Below, one piece after another: positions 1-9,279 of a DNA stretch of 64,000 nt. The notes under the pieces were generated by a model. It was not told the DNA's origin and did not search any database. It was given only the letters and a program-made list of their open reading frames with translations. The DNA comes from Pseudoxanthomonas sp. CF385 (GTDB lineage: Bacteria; Pseudomonadota; Gammaproteobacteria; Xanthomonadales; Xanthomonadaceae), in the NCBI RefSeq assembly GCF_900104255.1, contig NZ_FNKZ01000002.1:558001-622000 (forward strand), read 5' to 3'. The stretch's first letter is position 1; the number at the start of each line of letters is the position of its first letter. The position numbers and the translations under genes are program-made.

Positions 1-1331
1 GTGGCGCCGACCAGATAGCCGGCCTTGAGGTCCTGCAGGTTGTCGCCACCCACCGCCGCCGCGCAACACACCACCGCGCCGATCATGATCGCCGCCACCG
101 CACCCAACGGCGCGCCGCCGGAACCGACCGCCATGCGTCCGCTTTCGCCGAGCAGCAACAGCAGCACGACCGAGGCGAACAGGATGGTAGCAATGGTGAT
201 GCCCGACACCGGGTTGTTCGACGAACCCACCAGGCCGGCCAGGTAGGCCGACACGGAGACGAACAGGAAGCCCGCCACGATCATGATGATCGCCATCGGG
301 ATGCTGACGTGCCACATGCCGACGATGGCCTGGTACAGCAGCAGCAGCGGCAGCACGAACACCACCAGCGCCACCAGCATCCACTTCATCGGCAGGTCGC
401 GTTCGGTCTCGGCGACATCGGCGCCGCCCGAGCCCGCGCGCGCGGCAGCAATGCCGCTCTTCACGCCCGACAGCAGCGACTTGCGCAGCGAGAACAGCGT
501 CCACACGCCGCCGATCAGCATGGCGCCCACGCCCAGGTAGCGGATCTTCGCGGACCAGATCGCACCAGCCACGTCCTCGGCGCCTGCGCCCGCAACGCTC
601 TGCGCCAGCGCAGGATCGGTACCCATGAAGAACATGTGGTACAGCGGAATGGCGATGTGCCAGGACAGGATGCTGCCCGACAACACCACGATGCCGATGT
701 TCAGGCCGACGATGTAGCCCACGCCCAGCAGCGCCGGCGACAGGTTGGTGCCCATGTAGCCGAGGTACTTGCCGAAGAAGCTCGCGCCCGCGGCCGTGTC
801 CGGGATCAGGCGCATGCCGCTGTGCGCGGCCACCTTGAGCACCGCGCCGATGGCGGCGGAGAAGGCGAGGATCTTCAGGCCCGGGCCCGGGTTCTCGCCG
901 GCCTTCAGCACTTCGGCCGCGGCCTTGCCTTCGGGGAACGGCAGCGGCTCCTCGACGATCATCGAGCGGCGCAGCGGCACCGAGAACAGCACGCCGAGCA
1001 GGCCACCGAGACCGGCGATCGCCAGCACCCAGGAGTACTGGAAGTCCTGCCAGTAGCCCAGGATGATCAGCGCGGGGATCGTGAAAATCACGCCCGCCGC
1101 GATCGACGAACCGGCCGATGCGCCGGTCTGCACGATGTTGTTCTCCAGGATCGTGCCGCCGCCCAGCAGGCGCAGCACGCCCATCGAGACGACGGCCGCC
1201 GGGATGGCGGTGGCTACGGTCAGGCCGGCGAACAGGCCCAGGTAGGCGTTGGCGGCCGACAGCACGACGGCCAGCACGATGGCCAGCACGACGGCGCGGA
1301 AGGTAAGTTGCGGGGTCCCCGGCGAGCTCAT
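1..1331 (-). CDS. OPT family oligopeptide transporter (3' end outside window)
   Basis: Reading the minus strand from ATG at 1331 gives an open frame with no stop down to base 1, so only about the first 443 residues are present and the C-terminus lies outside the window. The start reads MSSPGTPQLTFRAVVLAI and continues with long hydrophobic helices, then EEPLPFPEGKAAAEVLKAGE, a segment typical of OPT-family transporters. These are inner-membrane carriers of roughly 650 residues for small peptides or metal chelates. The gene is divergent from a POT-family peptide transporter, with about 120 bases between them. The family call rests on motif and hydrophobicity; the substrate is not known. Confidence 0.85.
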   Translation of the reverse strand, partial: MSSPGTPQLTFRAVVLAIVLAVVLSAANAYLGLFAGLTVATAIPAAVVSMGVLRLLGGGTILENNIVQTGASAGSSIAAGVIFTIPALIILGYWQDFQYSWVLAIAGLGGLLGVLFSVPLRRSMIVEEPLPFPEGKAAAEVLKAGENPGPGLKILAFSAAIGAVLKVAAHSGMRLIPDTAAGASFFGKYLGYMGTNLSPALLGVGYIVGLNIGIVVLSGSILSWHIAIPLYHMFFMGTDPALAQSVAGAGAEDVAGAIWSAKIRYLGVGAMLIGGVWTLFSLRKSLLSGVKSGIAAARAGSGGADVAETERDLPMKWMLVALVVFVLPLLLLYQAIVGMWHVSIPMAIIMIVAGFLFVSVSAYLAGLVGSSNNPVSGITIATILFASVVLLLLLGESGRMAVGSGGAPLGAVAAIMIGAVVCCAAAVGGDNLQDLKAGYLVGA

Positions 1332-1452
1332 TGCATGTTCCCGAATTGCGGAAAGCCGACACGCTAGCGTCCGCTGCCCGGCAAGTCCAGCCGGAACGGG
1401 CCGTACGGTACCGTCGCTATACTGCCGCCCCCAATCCCCGCCGGAGCGGCCC

Positions 1453-3264
1453 TTGACCCCCCACGCCCCCGTGGCCGCCGGCCGCGACGACTTCCTGGGC
1501 CATCCCAAGGGCGTCTACGTCTGCTTCTTCACCGAGATGTGGGAACGCTTCTCCTTCTACGGGATGAAGGCGCTGCTGCTGCTCTACCTGACCAAGTACC
1601 ACCTGTTCGCCGACGGCGCGGGGTACGACCTGATCGGCGCCTACGGCGGCCTGGTCTACTGCGTGCCGGTGATCGGCGGCGTGCTGGCGGACCGTTGGCT
1701 GGGCATGCGCAAGGCGGTGGTCTTCGGCGCCCTGCTGCTGGTTGCCGGGCATGCCGGCATGGCGCTGGAGGGTGCCGCGGCCACCCTGGACAACGGGGTG
1801 ATCACCCGGGATGAAGGCGCCCTGCGCACGATGTACCTGTCATTGGCGCTCATCGTCATGGGCGTCGGCTTCCTCAAGCCCAACATCACCGGCATCGTCG
1901 GCCGGCTTTATCCGGCCGGCGACCCGCGTCGCGACGGCGGCTTCAGCCTGTTCTACGCCGGCATCAATCTTGGTGCCCTGCTCGCCTCGCTGGTGTGCGG
2001 CTACCTCGGCGAGACGCTGGGCTGGAAGTACGGCTTCGGCGCCGCCGGCATCGGCATGCTGCTGGGCCTGGCGATGTTCCTGTGGGGGCAGCGCCACCTG
2101 CACGGCCACGCGGAGCCGCCCTCGCCTGCGGCTTTGCGCGCGTCCGTGCTCGGTGTTCCGCGGGAGTGGCTGATCTACCTCGGCGCCGCGCTGGGCGTGC
2201 TGCCCGTGGCCTGGCTGATGTGGGCGGCCGCGAATGGCGCGTTCGCGCTGGGTGGCGAGTTTTCGCTGGCGCTGGCCCTGATGCTGCTGGTGCTGCTCGT
2301 GGTGCTGGCCTGGTTCACCTGGTTCATCACCACGCAATGCACGCGTATGCAGCGGCGCCAGATGCTGGCGCTGATGGCGCTGATCTTCATGTGCCTGGTG
2401 TTCTTCACCCTGTACGAGCAGACGTATGGCTCCTGGGTGATGTTCACCGATCGCATGCTGACCAAGGACCTGTTCCCGTCGCTGGTGCAGCCCGCCTCGG
2501 TGGTTGTCTGGTCGGACAGCCTGGCGGCGAACATCGGCCTCTTCATCGGCAGCGCACCGTGGTCCACCTGGGCGCTTGTCGCGATGCCGTTGTCGTTCGT
2601 GATCGCATCGCACTGGTCGGAGCGCAGCGCGCGCCCCGGCCCGCCGCGCGCGTTGTTCCTCGGCAGTGCGGCGCTGATGGTCGTGCTGGTGTTGCGCGAC
2701 TCGTTGGTGCTGCAGCAGACGGCGGGCTCGCTCACCTACCTCGGCGCATTGTTCCTGGTGGTGCTGGCGCCGGTGTTCGCCTGGCTTTGGGCGGCACTGG
2801 CGCGCCGCGGCCGCGATCCATCCAAGCCGCTGAAGGGCGCGCTAGGCCTGCTGTTCGGCGGCCTCTCTTTCATCCCGCTGGCATTGGCCGCGCAGCAGGT
2901 GGGCGCCACCGGCGTGGTCGCCAGCGTGTGGTGGCTGGTGCTGGCCTACCTGCTGCTGGAGATCGGCGAGATGTGCCTGGCACCGGTCAGCCTGGCCGCC
3001 GTCACCGAACTGTCGGTGCCGCGCGTGGTGAGCTCGATGATGGGCATGTGGCTGCTGGCCACCGCGTTCTCGGAAACACTGGCCGCCCAGTTCGGCAAGC
3101 TCGCGGCGGTGGAGATGCCGGACGACCCGGCATTCGACATCGCGAGCGCCGCGTCGGGTTACGCCGACCTGTTCTGGCTGATGATGTGGATCGGCCTGGG
3201 CTGCGCCGCGGTCGCGCTGCTGGCCTCGCCCTGGTTGCGGCGCGCGATGCGCGCCGCGGACTGA
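1453..3264 (+). CDS. POT/PTR2 family proton-dependent peptide transporter
   Basis: This is an inner-membrane di-/tripeptide:proton symporter of the major facilitator superfamily. Near the N-terminus it has the family signature FFTEMWERFSFYGMKALLLL in helix 1, and later the conserved segment GVGFLKPNITGIVG followed by FSLFYAGINLGAL. At about 603 residues it is somewhat longer than E. coli DtpA (about 500). I chose TTG at 1453 because CGGAG lies a few bases upstream; GTG at 1471 is the alternative, and the open frame extends further upstream without support. It is divergent from the OPT transporter and convergent with rmlD. Function is secure at family level; substrate range is inferred. Confidence 0.9.
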   Translation: MTPHAPVAAGRDDFLGHPKGVYVCFFTEMWERFSFYGMKALLLLYLTKYHLFADGAGYDLIGAYGGLVYCVPVIGGVLADRWLGMRKAVVFGALLLVAGHAGMALEGAAATLDNGVITRDEGALRTMYLSLALIVMGVGFLKPNITGIVGRLYPAGDPRRDGGFSLFYAGINLGALLASLVCGYLGETLGWKYGFGAAGIGMLLGLAMFLWGQRHLHGHAEPPSPAALRASVLGVPREWLIYLGAALGVLPVAWLMWAAANGAFALGGEFSLALALMLLVLLVVLAWFTWFITTQCTRMQRRQMLALMALIFMCLVFFTLYEQTYGSWVMFTDRMLTKDLFPSLVQPASVVVWSDSLAANIGLFIGSAPWSTWALVAMPLSFVIASHWSERSARPGPPRALFLGSAALMVVLVLRDSLVLQQTAGSLTYLGALFLVVLAPVFAWLWAALARRGRDPSKPLKGALGLLFGGLSFIPLALAAQQVGATGVVASVWWLVLAYLLLEIGEMCLAPVSLAAVTELSVPRVVSSMMGMWLLATAFSETLAAQFGKLAAVEMPDDPAFDIASAASGYADLFWLMMWIGLGCAAVALLASPWLRRAMRAAD

Positions 3265-3318
3265 GCCGCACGACCGACGATCACCGTCCGGCCCTTGCGG
3301 CGCTGAACGGGAGGCGGA

Positions 3319-4206
3319 TCAGCCGCCAAGCACCTGTTGCAAGCCTACACGCCACTCCGGAAGTGGGTGGCCAAGTGCCTGCTCGAGCTTCCCGATATCC
3401 AAGCAGGAATAACCGGGTCGCTGCGCGCGCGTGGGGTAGTCGGCCGTGGCGATGGGAAGCACCTTGGGTGCACGCGCGATCAGTCCGCGTGCCGCCGCCT
3501 CTTCGAAAATGGCTTCGGCGAAACCATGCCAACTCGTCTCGCCTCGGGGCGTAAGGTGGAACGTTCCCGACGGCTCATCCTGCAGACGCAGCAGCTCCGC
3601 GGTCACGTCCGCGATCAGGACCGCCGGCGTGGGTGTTCCCACCTGGTCGGCGACGACGCGCAATTCGTCGCGATCCGCGCCGAGCCGCAGCATCGTCTTC
3701 ATGAAGTTGTGGCCGTGCTGGCCGTACACCCATGCGGTGCGCAGGATCAGGTGGCGACCACCGGCCGAGCGGATCGCATCTTCGCCAGCCAGCTTGCTGG
3801 TGCCGTAGACGCCCAGAGGTGCGGTCGCGTCGTCCTCGCGGTACGGACGCGTGCCTTGGCCGTCGAAGACATAGTCGGTCGAGTAGTGCACGAACGGAAT
3901 GCCCCGCGCGGCACTTGCCCGAGCCAACACACCCGGGGCTTCGGCATTGGCCCGGAATGCCGCGTCTGCGTCGTCCTCGGCCTTGTCGACTGCCGTGTAG
4001 GCGGCCGCATTGATGATCGCGTTAGGCGCCACCCGTTCGACCAGCTCGGCCAGGGATGCAGGCGCGTCAAAATCGGCCACTTCGCACCGCCCCCCATCGG
4101 GCAGCTCACCGGATCGCGTGGTGACGACCACGTCACCCAGCGGCGCCAGGCTGCGCCTCAATGCATGACCGACCTGCCCGTTGCCCCCCAATACCAAGAT
4201 CTTCAT
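3319..4206 (-). CDS. rmlD: dTDP-4-dehydrorhamnose reductase (RmlD)
   Basis: Catalyses the last step of dTDP-L-rhamnose synthesis, the NAD(P)H reduction of dTDP-4-keto-L-rhamnose in the cytoplasm. The 295-residue protein opens with the Rossmann motif GGNGQVGHAL. It carries NAAAYTAVDKAEDD, and the short-chain dehydrogenase YxxxK pair appears as YGTSKLAGE. The length matches the family. It is the last gene of the rml operon, and its ATG overlaps the rmlC stop by four bases (4203-4206). The product feeds rhamnose into lipopolysaccharide O-chains. No strong terminator is visible in the 54 bases before the convergent peptide transporter. Confidence 0.97.
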   Translation of the reverse strand: MKILVLGGNGQVGHALRRSLAPLGDVVVTTRSGELPDGGRCEVADFDAPASLAELVERVAPNAIINAAAYTAVDKAEDDADAAFRANAEAPGVLARASAARGIPFVHYSTDYVFDGQGTRPYREDDATAPLGVYGTSKLAGEDAIRSAGGRHLILRTAWVYGQHGHNFMKTMLRLGADRDELRVVADQVGTPTPAVLIADVTAELLRLQDEPSGTFHLTPRGETSWHGFAEAIFEEAAARGLIARAPKVLPIATADYPTRAQRPGYSCLDIGKLEQALGHPLPEWRVGLQQVLGG

Positions 4207-4760
4207 GGCGTGTAGGTCGGCAGTCGCTCCGGCACCACGTCCGCCAGCAACGGCGCGACGGCATCCTTGGCCGACAATTGCGGATCGGTCACCGGCCAGT
4301 CGATACCAATCGCAGGATCATTCCAGTGCACGCCCGCATCGGCCGCCTTGTCGTAGCCGGCCGTGCACAAATAGCTGAATACCGCGCGTTCGGAGACCAC
4401 GGCGAAGCCATGGGCGAACCCTTCGGGAATCCAGAACTGCCGCTTGTTCTCGGCGCTCAGCATGACCGCCGCCCATTGCCCGAAGGTGGGCGAACCACGG
4501 CGGATGTCCACGGCGACGTCATAGACTTCGCCTTCGAGCACGCTGACCAGCTTGCCTTGGGGATTCGGCCACTGGTAATGCAGGCCGCGCAGCACGCCAC
4601 GCGCCGAGGACGACACGTTGCTCTGGACGAACGCCGTCGGCAGCCCATGCTGGCCGTAGCGTTCCGCGTTCCAGGTTTCGAAGAAGAACCCACGCTCGTC
4701 GCCGAAGACCGCAGGCTCGATCACGACGCATCCCGGCAGTGACGTCTCGATCACCTTCAC
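4203..4760 (-). CDS. rmlC: dTDP-4-dehydrorhamnose 3,5-epimerase (RmlC)
   Basis: Converts dTDP-4-keto-6-deoxy-D-glucose to the L-lyxo (4-keto-L-rhamnose) epimer. The 185-residue cupin contains [20 protein letters not shown], whose RGLHYQ holds the catalytic histidine, and later the conserved [11 protein letters not shown] segment. Length and motifs match RmlC. It sits between rmlA and rmlD with four-base overlaps on each side, so translational coupling is likely. Start ATG at 4760. Confidence 0.97.
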   Translation of the reverse strand: MKVIETSLPGCVVIEPAVFGDERGFFFETWNAERYGQHGLPTAFVQSNVSSSARGVLRGLHYQWPNPQGKLVSVLEGEVYDVAVDIRRGSPTFGQWAAVMLSAENKRQFWIPEGFAHGFAVVSERAVFSYLCTAGYDKAADAGVHWNDPAIGIDWPVTDPQLSAKDAVAPLLADVVPERLPTYTP

Positions 4761-5644
4761 CGCACGACTCCGCGCGATGCCAGCGACAGCAGGTACTGGC
4801 CATAGCCGTTCTTCGCCAGTGGCGCGGCAAGCCGTTCGACCTGTGCGGCATCGATCCAGCCGTTACCGAACGCGATTTCCTCTGGACAACATACACGCAG
4901 ACCCTGGCGCGCCTCGATGGTCTCGATGAAGTTGGATGCCTCGAGCAACGACTGATGCGTTCCCGTATCCAGCCATGCATGCCCGCGCCCCAGCGGCTCC
5001 AGATGCAGTGCGCCCTCCTCCAGATAACGGCGATTGAGATCGGTGATCTCAAGCTCGCCACGCGGAGACGGCTTCAGTTCCGAGGCGTAATCGCTGGCCT
5101 TCCCATCGTAGAAATACAGGCCGGTCACAGCGTAGTTCGAACGCGGATTCGCCGGTTTCTCTTCAATACCAACCACGCGCCCCTCGGCGTCGAATTCGGC
5201 GACACCATAGCGCTCGGGATCGTTCACCCAATAACCGAATACAGTGGCGCCCTCGCCGCGCGCATCGGCACGCCGCAACTGTTCGGTGAACCCGTGACCG
5301 TAGAAGATGTTGTCACCCAGCACCAGGCAACTCGGCTGGCCAGCGACGAAGTCCCTACCGATCAGGTAGGCCTGCGCCAATCCATCCGGGCTTGGCTGGA
5401 CCGCGTACTGGATGTCCATGCCCCACTGCGACCCATCGCCCAGCAATGCCTTGAACAAGGCCTGCTCATGCGGCGTGTTGATCACCAGTACTTCGCGGAT
5501 ACCCGCCAGCATCAGCACGCTGAGCGGGTAATAGATCATGGGCTTGTCGTAAACCGGCAGCAGCTGCTTGCTGATCGCCTGCGTCAACGGATACAGGCGC
5601 GTGCCCGAACCGCCCGCCAGGATGATGCCCTTGCGCGTCGTCAT
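4757..5644 (-). CDS. rmlA: Glucose-1-phosphate thymidylyltransferase (RmlA)
   Basis: First enzyme of the dTDP-rhamnose pathway: glucose-1-phosphate plus dTTP gives dTDP-glucose. The protein begins [20 protein letters not shown], with the nucleotide-binding G-G-x-G-T-R-L loop, followed by [20 protein letters not shown] and the C-terminal [11 protein letters not shown] segment. From ATG 5644 it has 295 residues, the length I recall for Xanthomonas RmlA. An in-frame ATG at 5653 would add three residues, but it sits almost against the rmlB stop (5655-5657) with no room for a ribosome site. The gene follows rmlB directly. Confidence 0.96.
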   Translation of the reverse strand: MTTRKGIILAGGSGTRLYPLTQAISKQLLPVYDKPMIYYPLSVLMLAGIREVLVINTPHEQALFKALLGDGSQWGMDIQYAVQPSPDGLAQAYLIGRDFVAGQPSCLVLGDNIFYGHGFTEQLRRADARGEGATVFGYWVNDPERYGVAEFDAEGRVVGIEEKPANPRSNYAVTGLYFYDGKASDYASELKPSPRGELEITDLNRRYLEEGALHLEPLGRGHAWLDTGTHQSLLEASNFIETIEARQGLRVCCPEEIAFGNGWIDAAQVERLAAPLAKNGYGQYLLSLASRGVVR

Positions 5645-5654
5645 GGTGGTCATC

Positions 5655-6710
5655 TCAGGCGGCCGTCCCGATGCGCTCGAGACGGTAGCTGCCGTCCAGT
5701 ACGCGGTTGACCCAGTCCTGGTTGGCGAGGTACCAGTCCACCGTCTCTGCGATGCCTTGATCGAAGGTGTATTCCGGCTCCCAGCCCAGCTCGTCGCGCA
5801 GCTTGGACGCATCGATCGCATAACGGCGGTCATGGCCCGGCCGATCCGCCACGAAGGTGATCTGGCTAGTGCGCGGCTGGCCGTCAGCGCGCGGTACGCG
5901 TGCGTCGAGCAGCGCGCAGATCGCGTGGACGACTTCGAGATTCTGCTTTTCGGCATTGCCGCCCACGTTGTACGTCTCGCCGACCCGTCCCTTCTCGAGC
6001 ACGGTGCGGATGGCCTGGCAATGGTCGCCTACGAACAGCCAGTCGCGGACGTTCTTGCCGTCGCCGTATACCGGCAGCGGCTCCCCGGCGAGCGCCCGCG
6101 CGATGATCAGCGGAATGAGCTTTTCCGGGAAATGATAGGGGCCGTAGTTATTCGAGCAGTTAGTGGTCAGGACCGGCAGGCCGTACGTATGGTGGAAAGC
6201 GCGCACCAGATGATCGGAAGCCGCTTTCGACGCGGAATAAGGTGAATTGGGCGCGTAAGGCGTGGTCTCGGTGAACTTGCCGGTGTCGCCCAGCGAACCG
6301 TAGACCTCATCGGTGGACACGTGCAGGAAGCGGAACTGGTCGCGCGCGGCGCCCTCCAGCGCTTTCCAGTAGTCGCGCACGGACTCCAGCAATCCCAGCG
6401 TGCCGACGACGTTGGTCTGGATGAACGCCGAAGGCCCATCGATCGAACGGTCCACGTGGCTCTCGGCCGCGAAATTCACCACCGCATCCGGACGGTGCTC
6501 GGCCAGCAGCGCGGCAACCAGCGCACGGTCCCCGATGTCCCCCTCGACGAAGACATGCAGCGGGTTTTCGTGGACCGAGGCCAGCGTGTCCCGGTTGCCC
6601 GCGTATGTCAGCGCGTCCAGGTTGACGACCTTCACGCCACGCGCCACCGCGCGCAGGACGAAATTACCCCCGATGAAACCGGCTCCGCCGGTGACCAGCC
6701 ATGTCGGCAC
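5655..6710 (-). CDS. rmlB: dTDP-glucose 4,6-dehydratase (RmlB)
   Basis: Second step of dTDP-rhamnose synthesis: NAD-dependent dehydration of dTDP-glucose to the 4-keto-6-deoxy sugar. It shows the N-terminal dinucleotide motif TGGAGFIGG, the HVSTDEVYG strand and the [13 protein letters not shown] catalytic pair. I set the start at GTG 6710 because AGGAG lies seven bases upstream and the resulting protein, beginning [15 protein letters not shown], is 351 residues long, as expected for Xanthomonas-type RmlB. An upstream in-frame ATG at 6743 would add eleven unconserved residues and bury that ribosome site. It is the first gene of the rmlBACD operon. Confidence 0.96.
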   Translation of the reverse strand: MPTWLVTGGAGFIGGNFVLRAVARGVKVVNLDALTYAGNRDTLASVHENPLHVFVEGDIGDRALVAALLAEHRPDAVVNFAAESHVDRSIDGPSAFIQTNVVGTLGLLESVRDYWKALEGAARDQFRFLHVSTDEVYGSLGDTGKFTETTPYAPNSPYSASKAASDHLVRAFHHTYGLPVLTTNCSNNYGPYHFPEKLIPLIIARALAGEPLPVYGDGKNVRDWLFVGDHCQAIRTVLEKGRVGETYNVGGNAEKQNLEVVHAICALLDARVPRADGQPRTSQITFVADRPGHDRRYAIDASKLRDELGWEPEYTFDQGIAETVDWYLANQDWVNRVLDGSYRLERIGTAA

Positions 6711-6764
6711 GCTACTGCTCCTGTCGAATAGTGTTGACTGCAAACTGCGGTGTAACGGCGCGCT

Positions 6765-7256
6765 TCAGAACGGAATGTCGTCGTCCGCGAAATCGTCCAT
6801 CGGCGGTGCCTGCTGCGGCGCCGGCGCTTGACGACGCTGCGCCTGGCCGCCGCCCTGGTTGCCGTAGTCCTGGCGCGGCGCGCGGGCCGGGCGATCGCCG
6901 CCGCCGCCGCCGCCGCCACCCTCGCGACCGCCGAGCATCTGCATCTCGTCGGCGATGATATCGGTGGAATATTTCTCCTGCCCATCCTGGCCGGTGTACT
7001 TGTCGTAGCGGATCGAGCCCTCGACGTACACCGAGCTGCCCTTGCGCAGGTATTCGCCGGCGATCTCGCCGAGCTTGCCGAAGAACACCACGCGGTGCCA
7101 TTCGGTGCGCTCCTGCTGGTTGCCGTCCTTGTCCTTGCGCACGCTCGTCGTCGCCAGGCTGATCCGGGTGATCGCCATGCCGCCCTGGGTGTAGCGGGTT
7201 TCGGGGTCGTTGCCGAGGTTGCCGACCAGGATGACTTTATTGATGCCGCGGGCCAT
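6765..7256 (-). CDS. ssb: Single-stranded DNA-binding protein (SSB)
   Basis: Essential tetrameric protein that coats single-stranded DNA in replication, recombination and repair. The 163-residue product has an N-terminal OB fold (about residues 1-110) beginning [19 protein letters not shown] and containing [21 protein letters not shown] glycine-rich, then Pro/Gln-rich flexible linker follows, ending in the acidic partner-binding tip [10 protein letters not shown]. Length and tail are canonical. It lies just upstream of rmlB on the same strand, 54 bases away, but is probably a separate unit. ispB lies divergently on the other side. Confidence 0.97.
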   Translation of the reverse strand: MARGINKVILVGNLGNDPETRYTQGGMAITRISLATTSVRKDKDGNQQERTEWHRVVFFGKLGEIAGEYLRKGSSVYVEGSIRYDKYTGQDGQEKYSTDIIADEMQMLGGREGGGGGGGGDRPARAPRQDYGNQGGGQAQRRQAPAPQQAPPMDDFADDDIPF

Positions 7257-7377
7257 ATCGATATCCGTTCAGGGATGCCCACCGAGCGCGGGCAAAGACC
7301 AGTGGAGTATACCCGGCAGGCCCCCACCGTCGGCCGCCGCCGCGGCCCGGCGTAGGAAATCTCCGCCATGTAACGCC

Positions 7378-7383
7378 TATAAT
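7378..7383 (+). promoter_or_regulatory. Candidate -10 box (TATAAT) for ispB
   Basis: A perfect TATAAT lies 26 bases upstream of the ispB ATG. I see no good TTGACA at the usual distance, so this would be a promoter with a strong -10 and weak -35. Position and match are seen in sequence; use as a promoter is inferred. Confidence 0.45.
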
Positions 7384-7409
7384 TCAGCGACTTCCCGAAT
7401 CATGCCCCC

Positions 7410-8408
7410 ATGGCCGTCGTCGAATCCCCCCGCCCCGCGCTCGGCCTGGCCGACATCCAGTCGCTCGCCGGCGCCGACATGGGGGCCGTCGACGCCCTGA
7501 TCCGCGCCCGGCTGGCCTCCGACGTGGTCCTGATCAACCAGATCGCCGACCACATCATCTCGGCGGGCGGCAAGCGCCTGCGGCCGATGCTGGTCGTCCT
7601 GGCCGGGCTGGCCTGCGGACCGGCCACGCCAGACCACCACCAGCTGGCGGCCATCATCGAGTTCATCCATACCTCCACGCTGCTGCATGACGACGTGGTG
7701 GACGAGTCCGACCTGCGCCGCGGCCGCAGCACGGCCAATGCCCTGTGGGGCAACGCGCCCAGCGTGCTGGTCGGCGACTTCCTGTACTCGCGCAGCTTCC
7801 AGTTGATGGTGGAGCTGGACCGCATGGACGTGATGCGCCTGCTGGCCGATACCACCAATCGGATCGCCGAGGGCGAGGTGCTGCAGTTGCTGCATGTCCA
7901 TAACCCGGATACGGACGAAGCAGCCTACCTGCGCGTGATCGAACGCAAGACCGCCGTGCTGTTCGCGGCGGGCACCCAGTTGGGGGCGCTGGCCTCGGGC
8001 GCCGATGCCGTCACCCAGCGTCGCCTCTACGACTACGGCATGGCGCTGGGGTATGCCTTCCAGATCGCGGACGACGTGCTCGACTACACGGCCGATGCGG
8101 ACGCGCTGGGCAAGAACCTGGGCGACGACCTAGCCGAAGGCAAGGCGACATTGCCGCTGATCCACGCCATCCGCCATTCGGAAACCGGCATCGCGGACCG
8201 CCTGCGCGCCATCGTGCAGGCCGGCGAAGCAGACGCCATGCCCGAGGTGCTGGCGGCGATCCGCGCGACCGGCGGCCTGGACTACAGCCGCGAACGTGCC
8301 CATCACTACGCGACGCTGGCCGAGCAGGCGCTGGACGACCTGCCGGAATCCGACGCGCTCGCCGCCCTGCGCGGCCTAGCGCGCTACGCGGTGGAACGCG
8401 GGCACTGA
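7410..8408 (+). CDS. ispB: Polyprenyl (octaprenyl) diphosphate synthase
   Basis: Builds the long isoprenoid side chain of ubiquinone from IPP and an allylic starter. The 332-residue protein has the chain-start motif GGKRLRPM, the first aspartate-rich motif DDVVDESDLRRG (D94, D95, D98) and the second DDVLDYTADA (D221, D222, D225). Length is typical of IspB. Start ATG 7410. The gene stands alone, divergent from ssb and convergent with a secreted hydrolase. A GC-rich 9-bp stem overlaps its stop codon. The exact chain length cannot be read from sequence by eye. Confidence 0.95.
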   Translation: MAVVESPRPALGLADIQSLAGADMGAVDALIRARLASDVVLINQIADHIISAGGKRLRPMLVVLAGLACGPATPDHHQLAAIIEFIHTSTLLHDDVVDESDLRRGRSTANALWGNAPSVLVGDFLYSRSFQLMVELDRMDVMRLLADTTNRIAEGEVLQLLHVHNPDTDEAAYLRVIERKTAVLFAAGTQLGALASGADAVTQRRLYDYGMALGYAFQIADDVLDYTADADALGKNLGDDLAEGKATLPLIHAIRHSETGIADRLRAIVQAGEADAMPEVLAAIRATGGLDYSRERAHHYATLAEQALDDLPESDALAALRGLARYAVERGH

Positions 8409-8419
8409 GCGTGCCCGCG
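8397..8419. terminator. Hairpin between convergent ispB and hydrolase genes
   Basis: Arms at 8397-8405 and 8411-8419 are perfectly complementary over 9 bases with a 5-base loop and overlap the ispB stop codon. No T-run follows in either direction, so this is a possible shared terminator rather than a clear one. Confidence 0.4.
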
Positions 8420-8424
8420 CGTAG

Positions 8425-9207
8425 TCACCGGGCGAATGCGTCCCGGAAAAAGTCCGCCATCATCCGGTAAGCCCGCTTCGCCGATGGCGCGTGGTACACG
8501 CAGCCCGGCGGATTCTGCGCATCGGATTCGGCGAAGCAGTGCACCGCGCCGCCGAAACTGACGAACTGCCAGTCGGCGCCGGCCTTGCGCATCTCGTCCT
8601 GGAAGGCGGTGATTTCCGCTGCGGACACGTAGCTGTCGTCGCCACCATTGAGCACCAGCACCGGCGACTTCACCGGCCCGGCCGCCGGCAGATCGGTGGC
8701 GAGCCCGCCATGCAGGCTGACGACGCCCGACAACGCATCGCCGGCGCGGACGAGTTCCAGTACCGTGCTGCCGCCGAAGCAGTAGCCGAACGCACCGATG
8801 CGCGCAGCGTCCACCAGAGTCCCCGGCTGCTGCTTCAGTACCTCGACGGCCTTCTGCACACGGGCACGCAACTTCGGTCGATCGGCACGCATGGCGGTGG
8901 CGACCGGGCCCGCTTCCGCGTCGGTCTTCGGCCGGATGCTCTTGCCGTACACGTCGGCCACCAACACCACGTAGTCGTCGCCGGCGACCAGGCGCGCCTT
9001 CTCGATCGCGGATTCGTTCACGCCCTTCCAGTTGGGCACCATCACCAGGCCAGGACGCGGTTGTTTCACCGCATCGTCGTAGACGAGCACGCCGGCGAAC
9101 GTATCCCCGCCGATCTTCCATTCCACGGGCTTGGCTACGGGCGCGGCCAGCAGCAGGGGCGACCACAGCAGGGACAGCAGGCAGGGCAACAGCAACATGC
9201 GGCGCAT
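8425..9207 (-). CDS. Secreted dienelactone hydrolase family protein
   Basis: A 260-residue alpha/beta hydrolase with an N-terminal signal peptide (MRRMLLLPCLLSLLWSPLLL then AAP, cleavage near residue 22), so it probably acts in the periplasm. The nucleophile elbow is GYCFGG with Cys at about 143. Cysteine as nucleophile is the mark of the dienelactone hydrolase family. A later segment, FGGAVHCFAESDA, holds the likely catalytic histidine. The start ATG at 9207 is supported by the signal peptide. Dienelactone hydrolases usually open lactone rings in aromatic degradation, but no such genes are near, so the substrate is unknown. Confidence 0.85.
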   Translation of the reverse strand: MRRMLLLPCLLSLLWSPLLLAAPVAKPVEWKIGGDTFAGVLVYDDAVKQPRPGLVMVPNWKGVNESAIEKARLVAGDDYVVLVADVYGKSIRPKTDAEAGPVATAMRADRPKLRARVQKAVEVLKQQPGTLVDAARIGAFGYCFGGSTVLELVRAGDALSGVVSLHGGLATDLPAAGPVKSPVLVLNGGDDSYVSAAEITAFQDEMRKAGADWQFVSFGGAVHCFAESDAQNPPGCVYHAPSAKRAYRMMADFFRDAFAR

Positions 9208-9279
9208 CGTGCGTCCTCCTCAGGGGTGGCCCTCGAGTGTACGCGCGCCATGTTCACGCGATCTGACGAGGCGTCCGCC

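Noticed and set aside
1249..1452. N-terminal extension of the POT transporter to ATG 1249
   Set aside because: The extra residues overlap the start of the divergent OPT gene, are not hydrophobic, and the family N-terminus begins near GRDDFLGHPKGVY.
3310..3320. Short inverted repeat at the end of rmlD, considered as a terminator
   Set aside because: Only five paired bases, and it overlaps coding sequence without a T-run.
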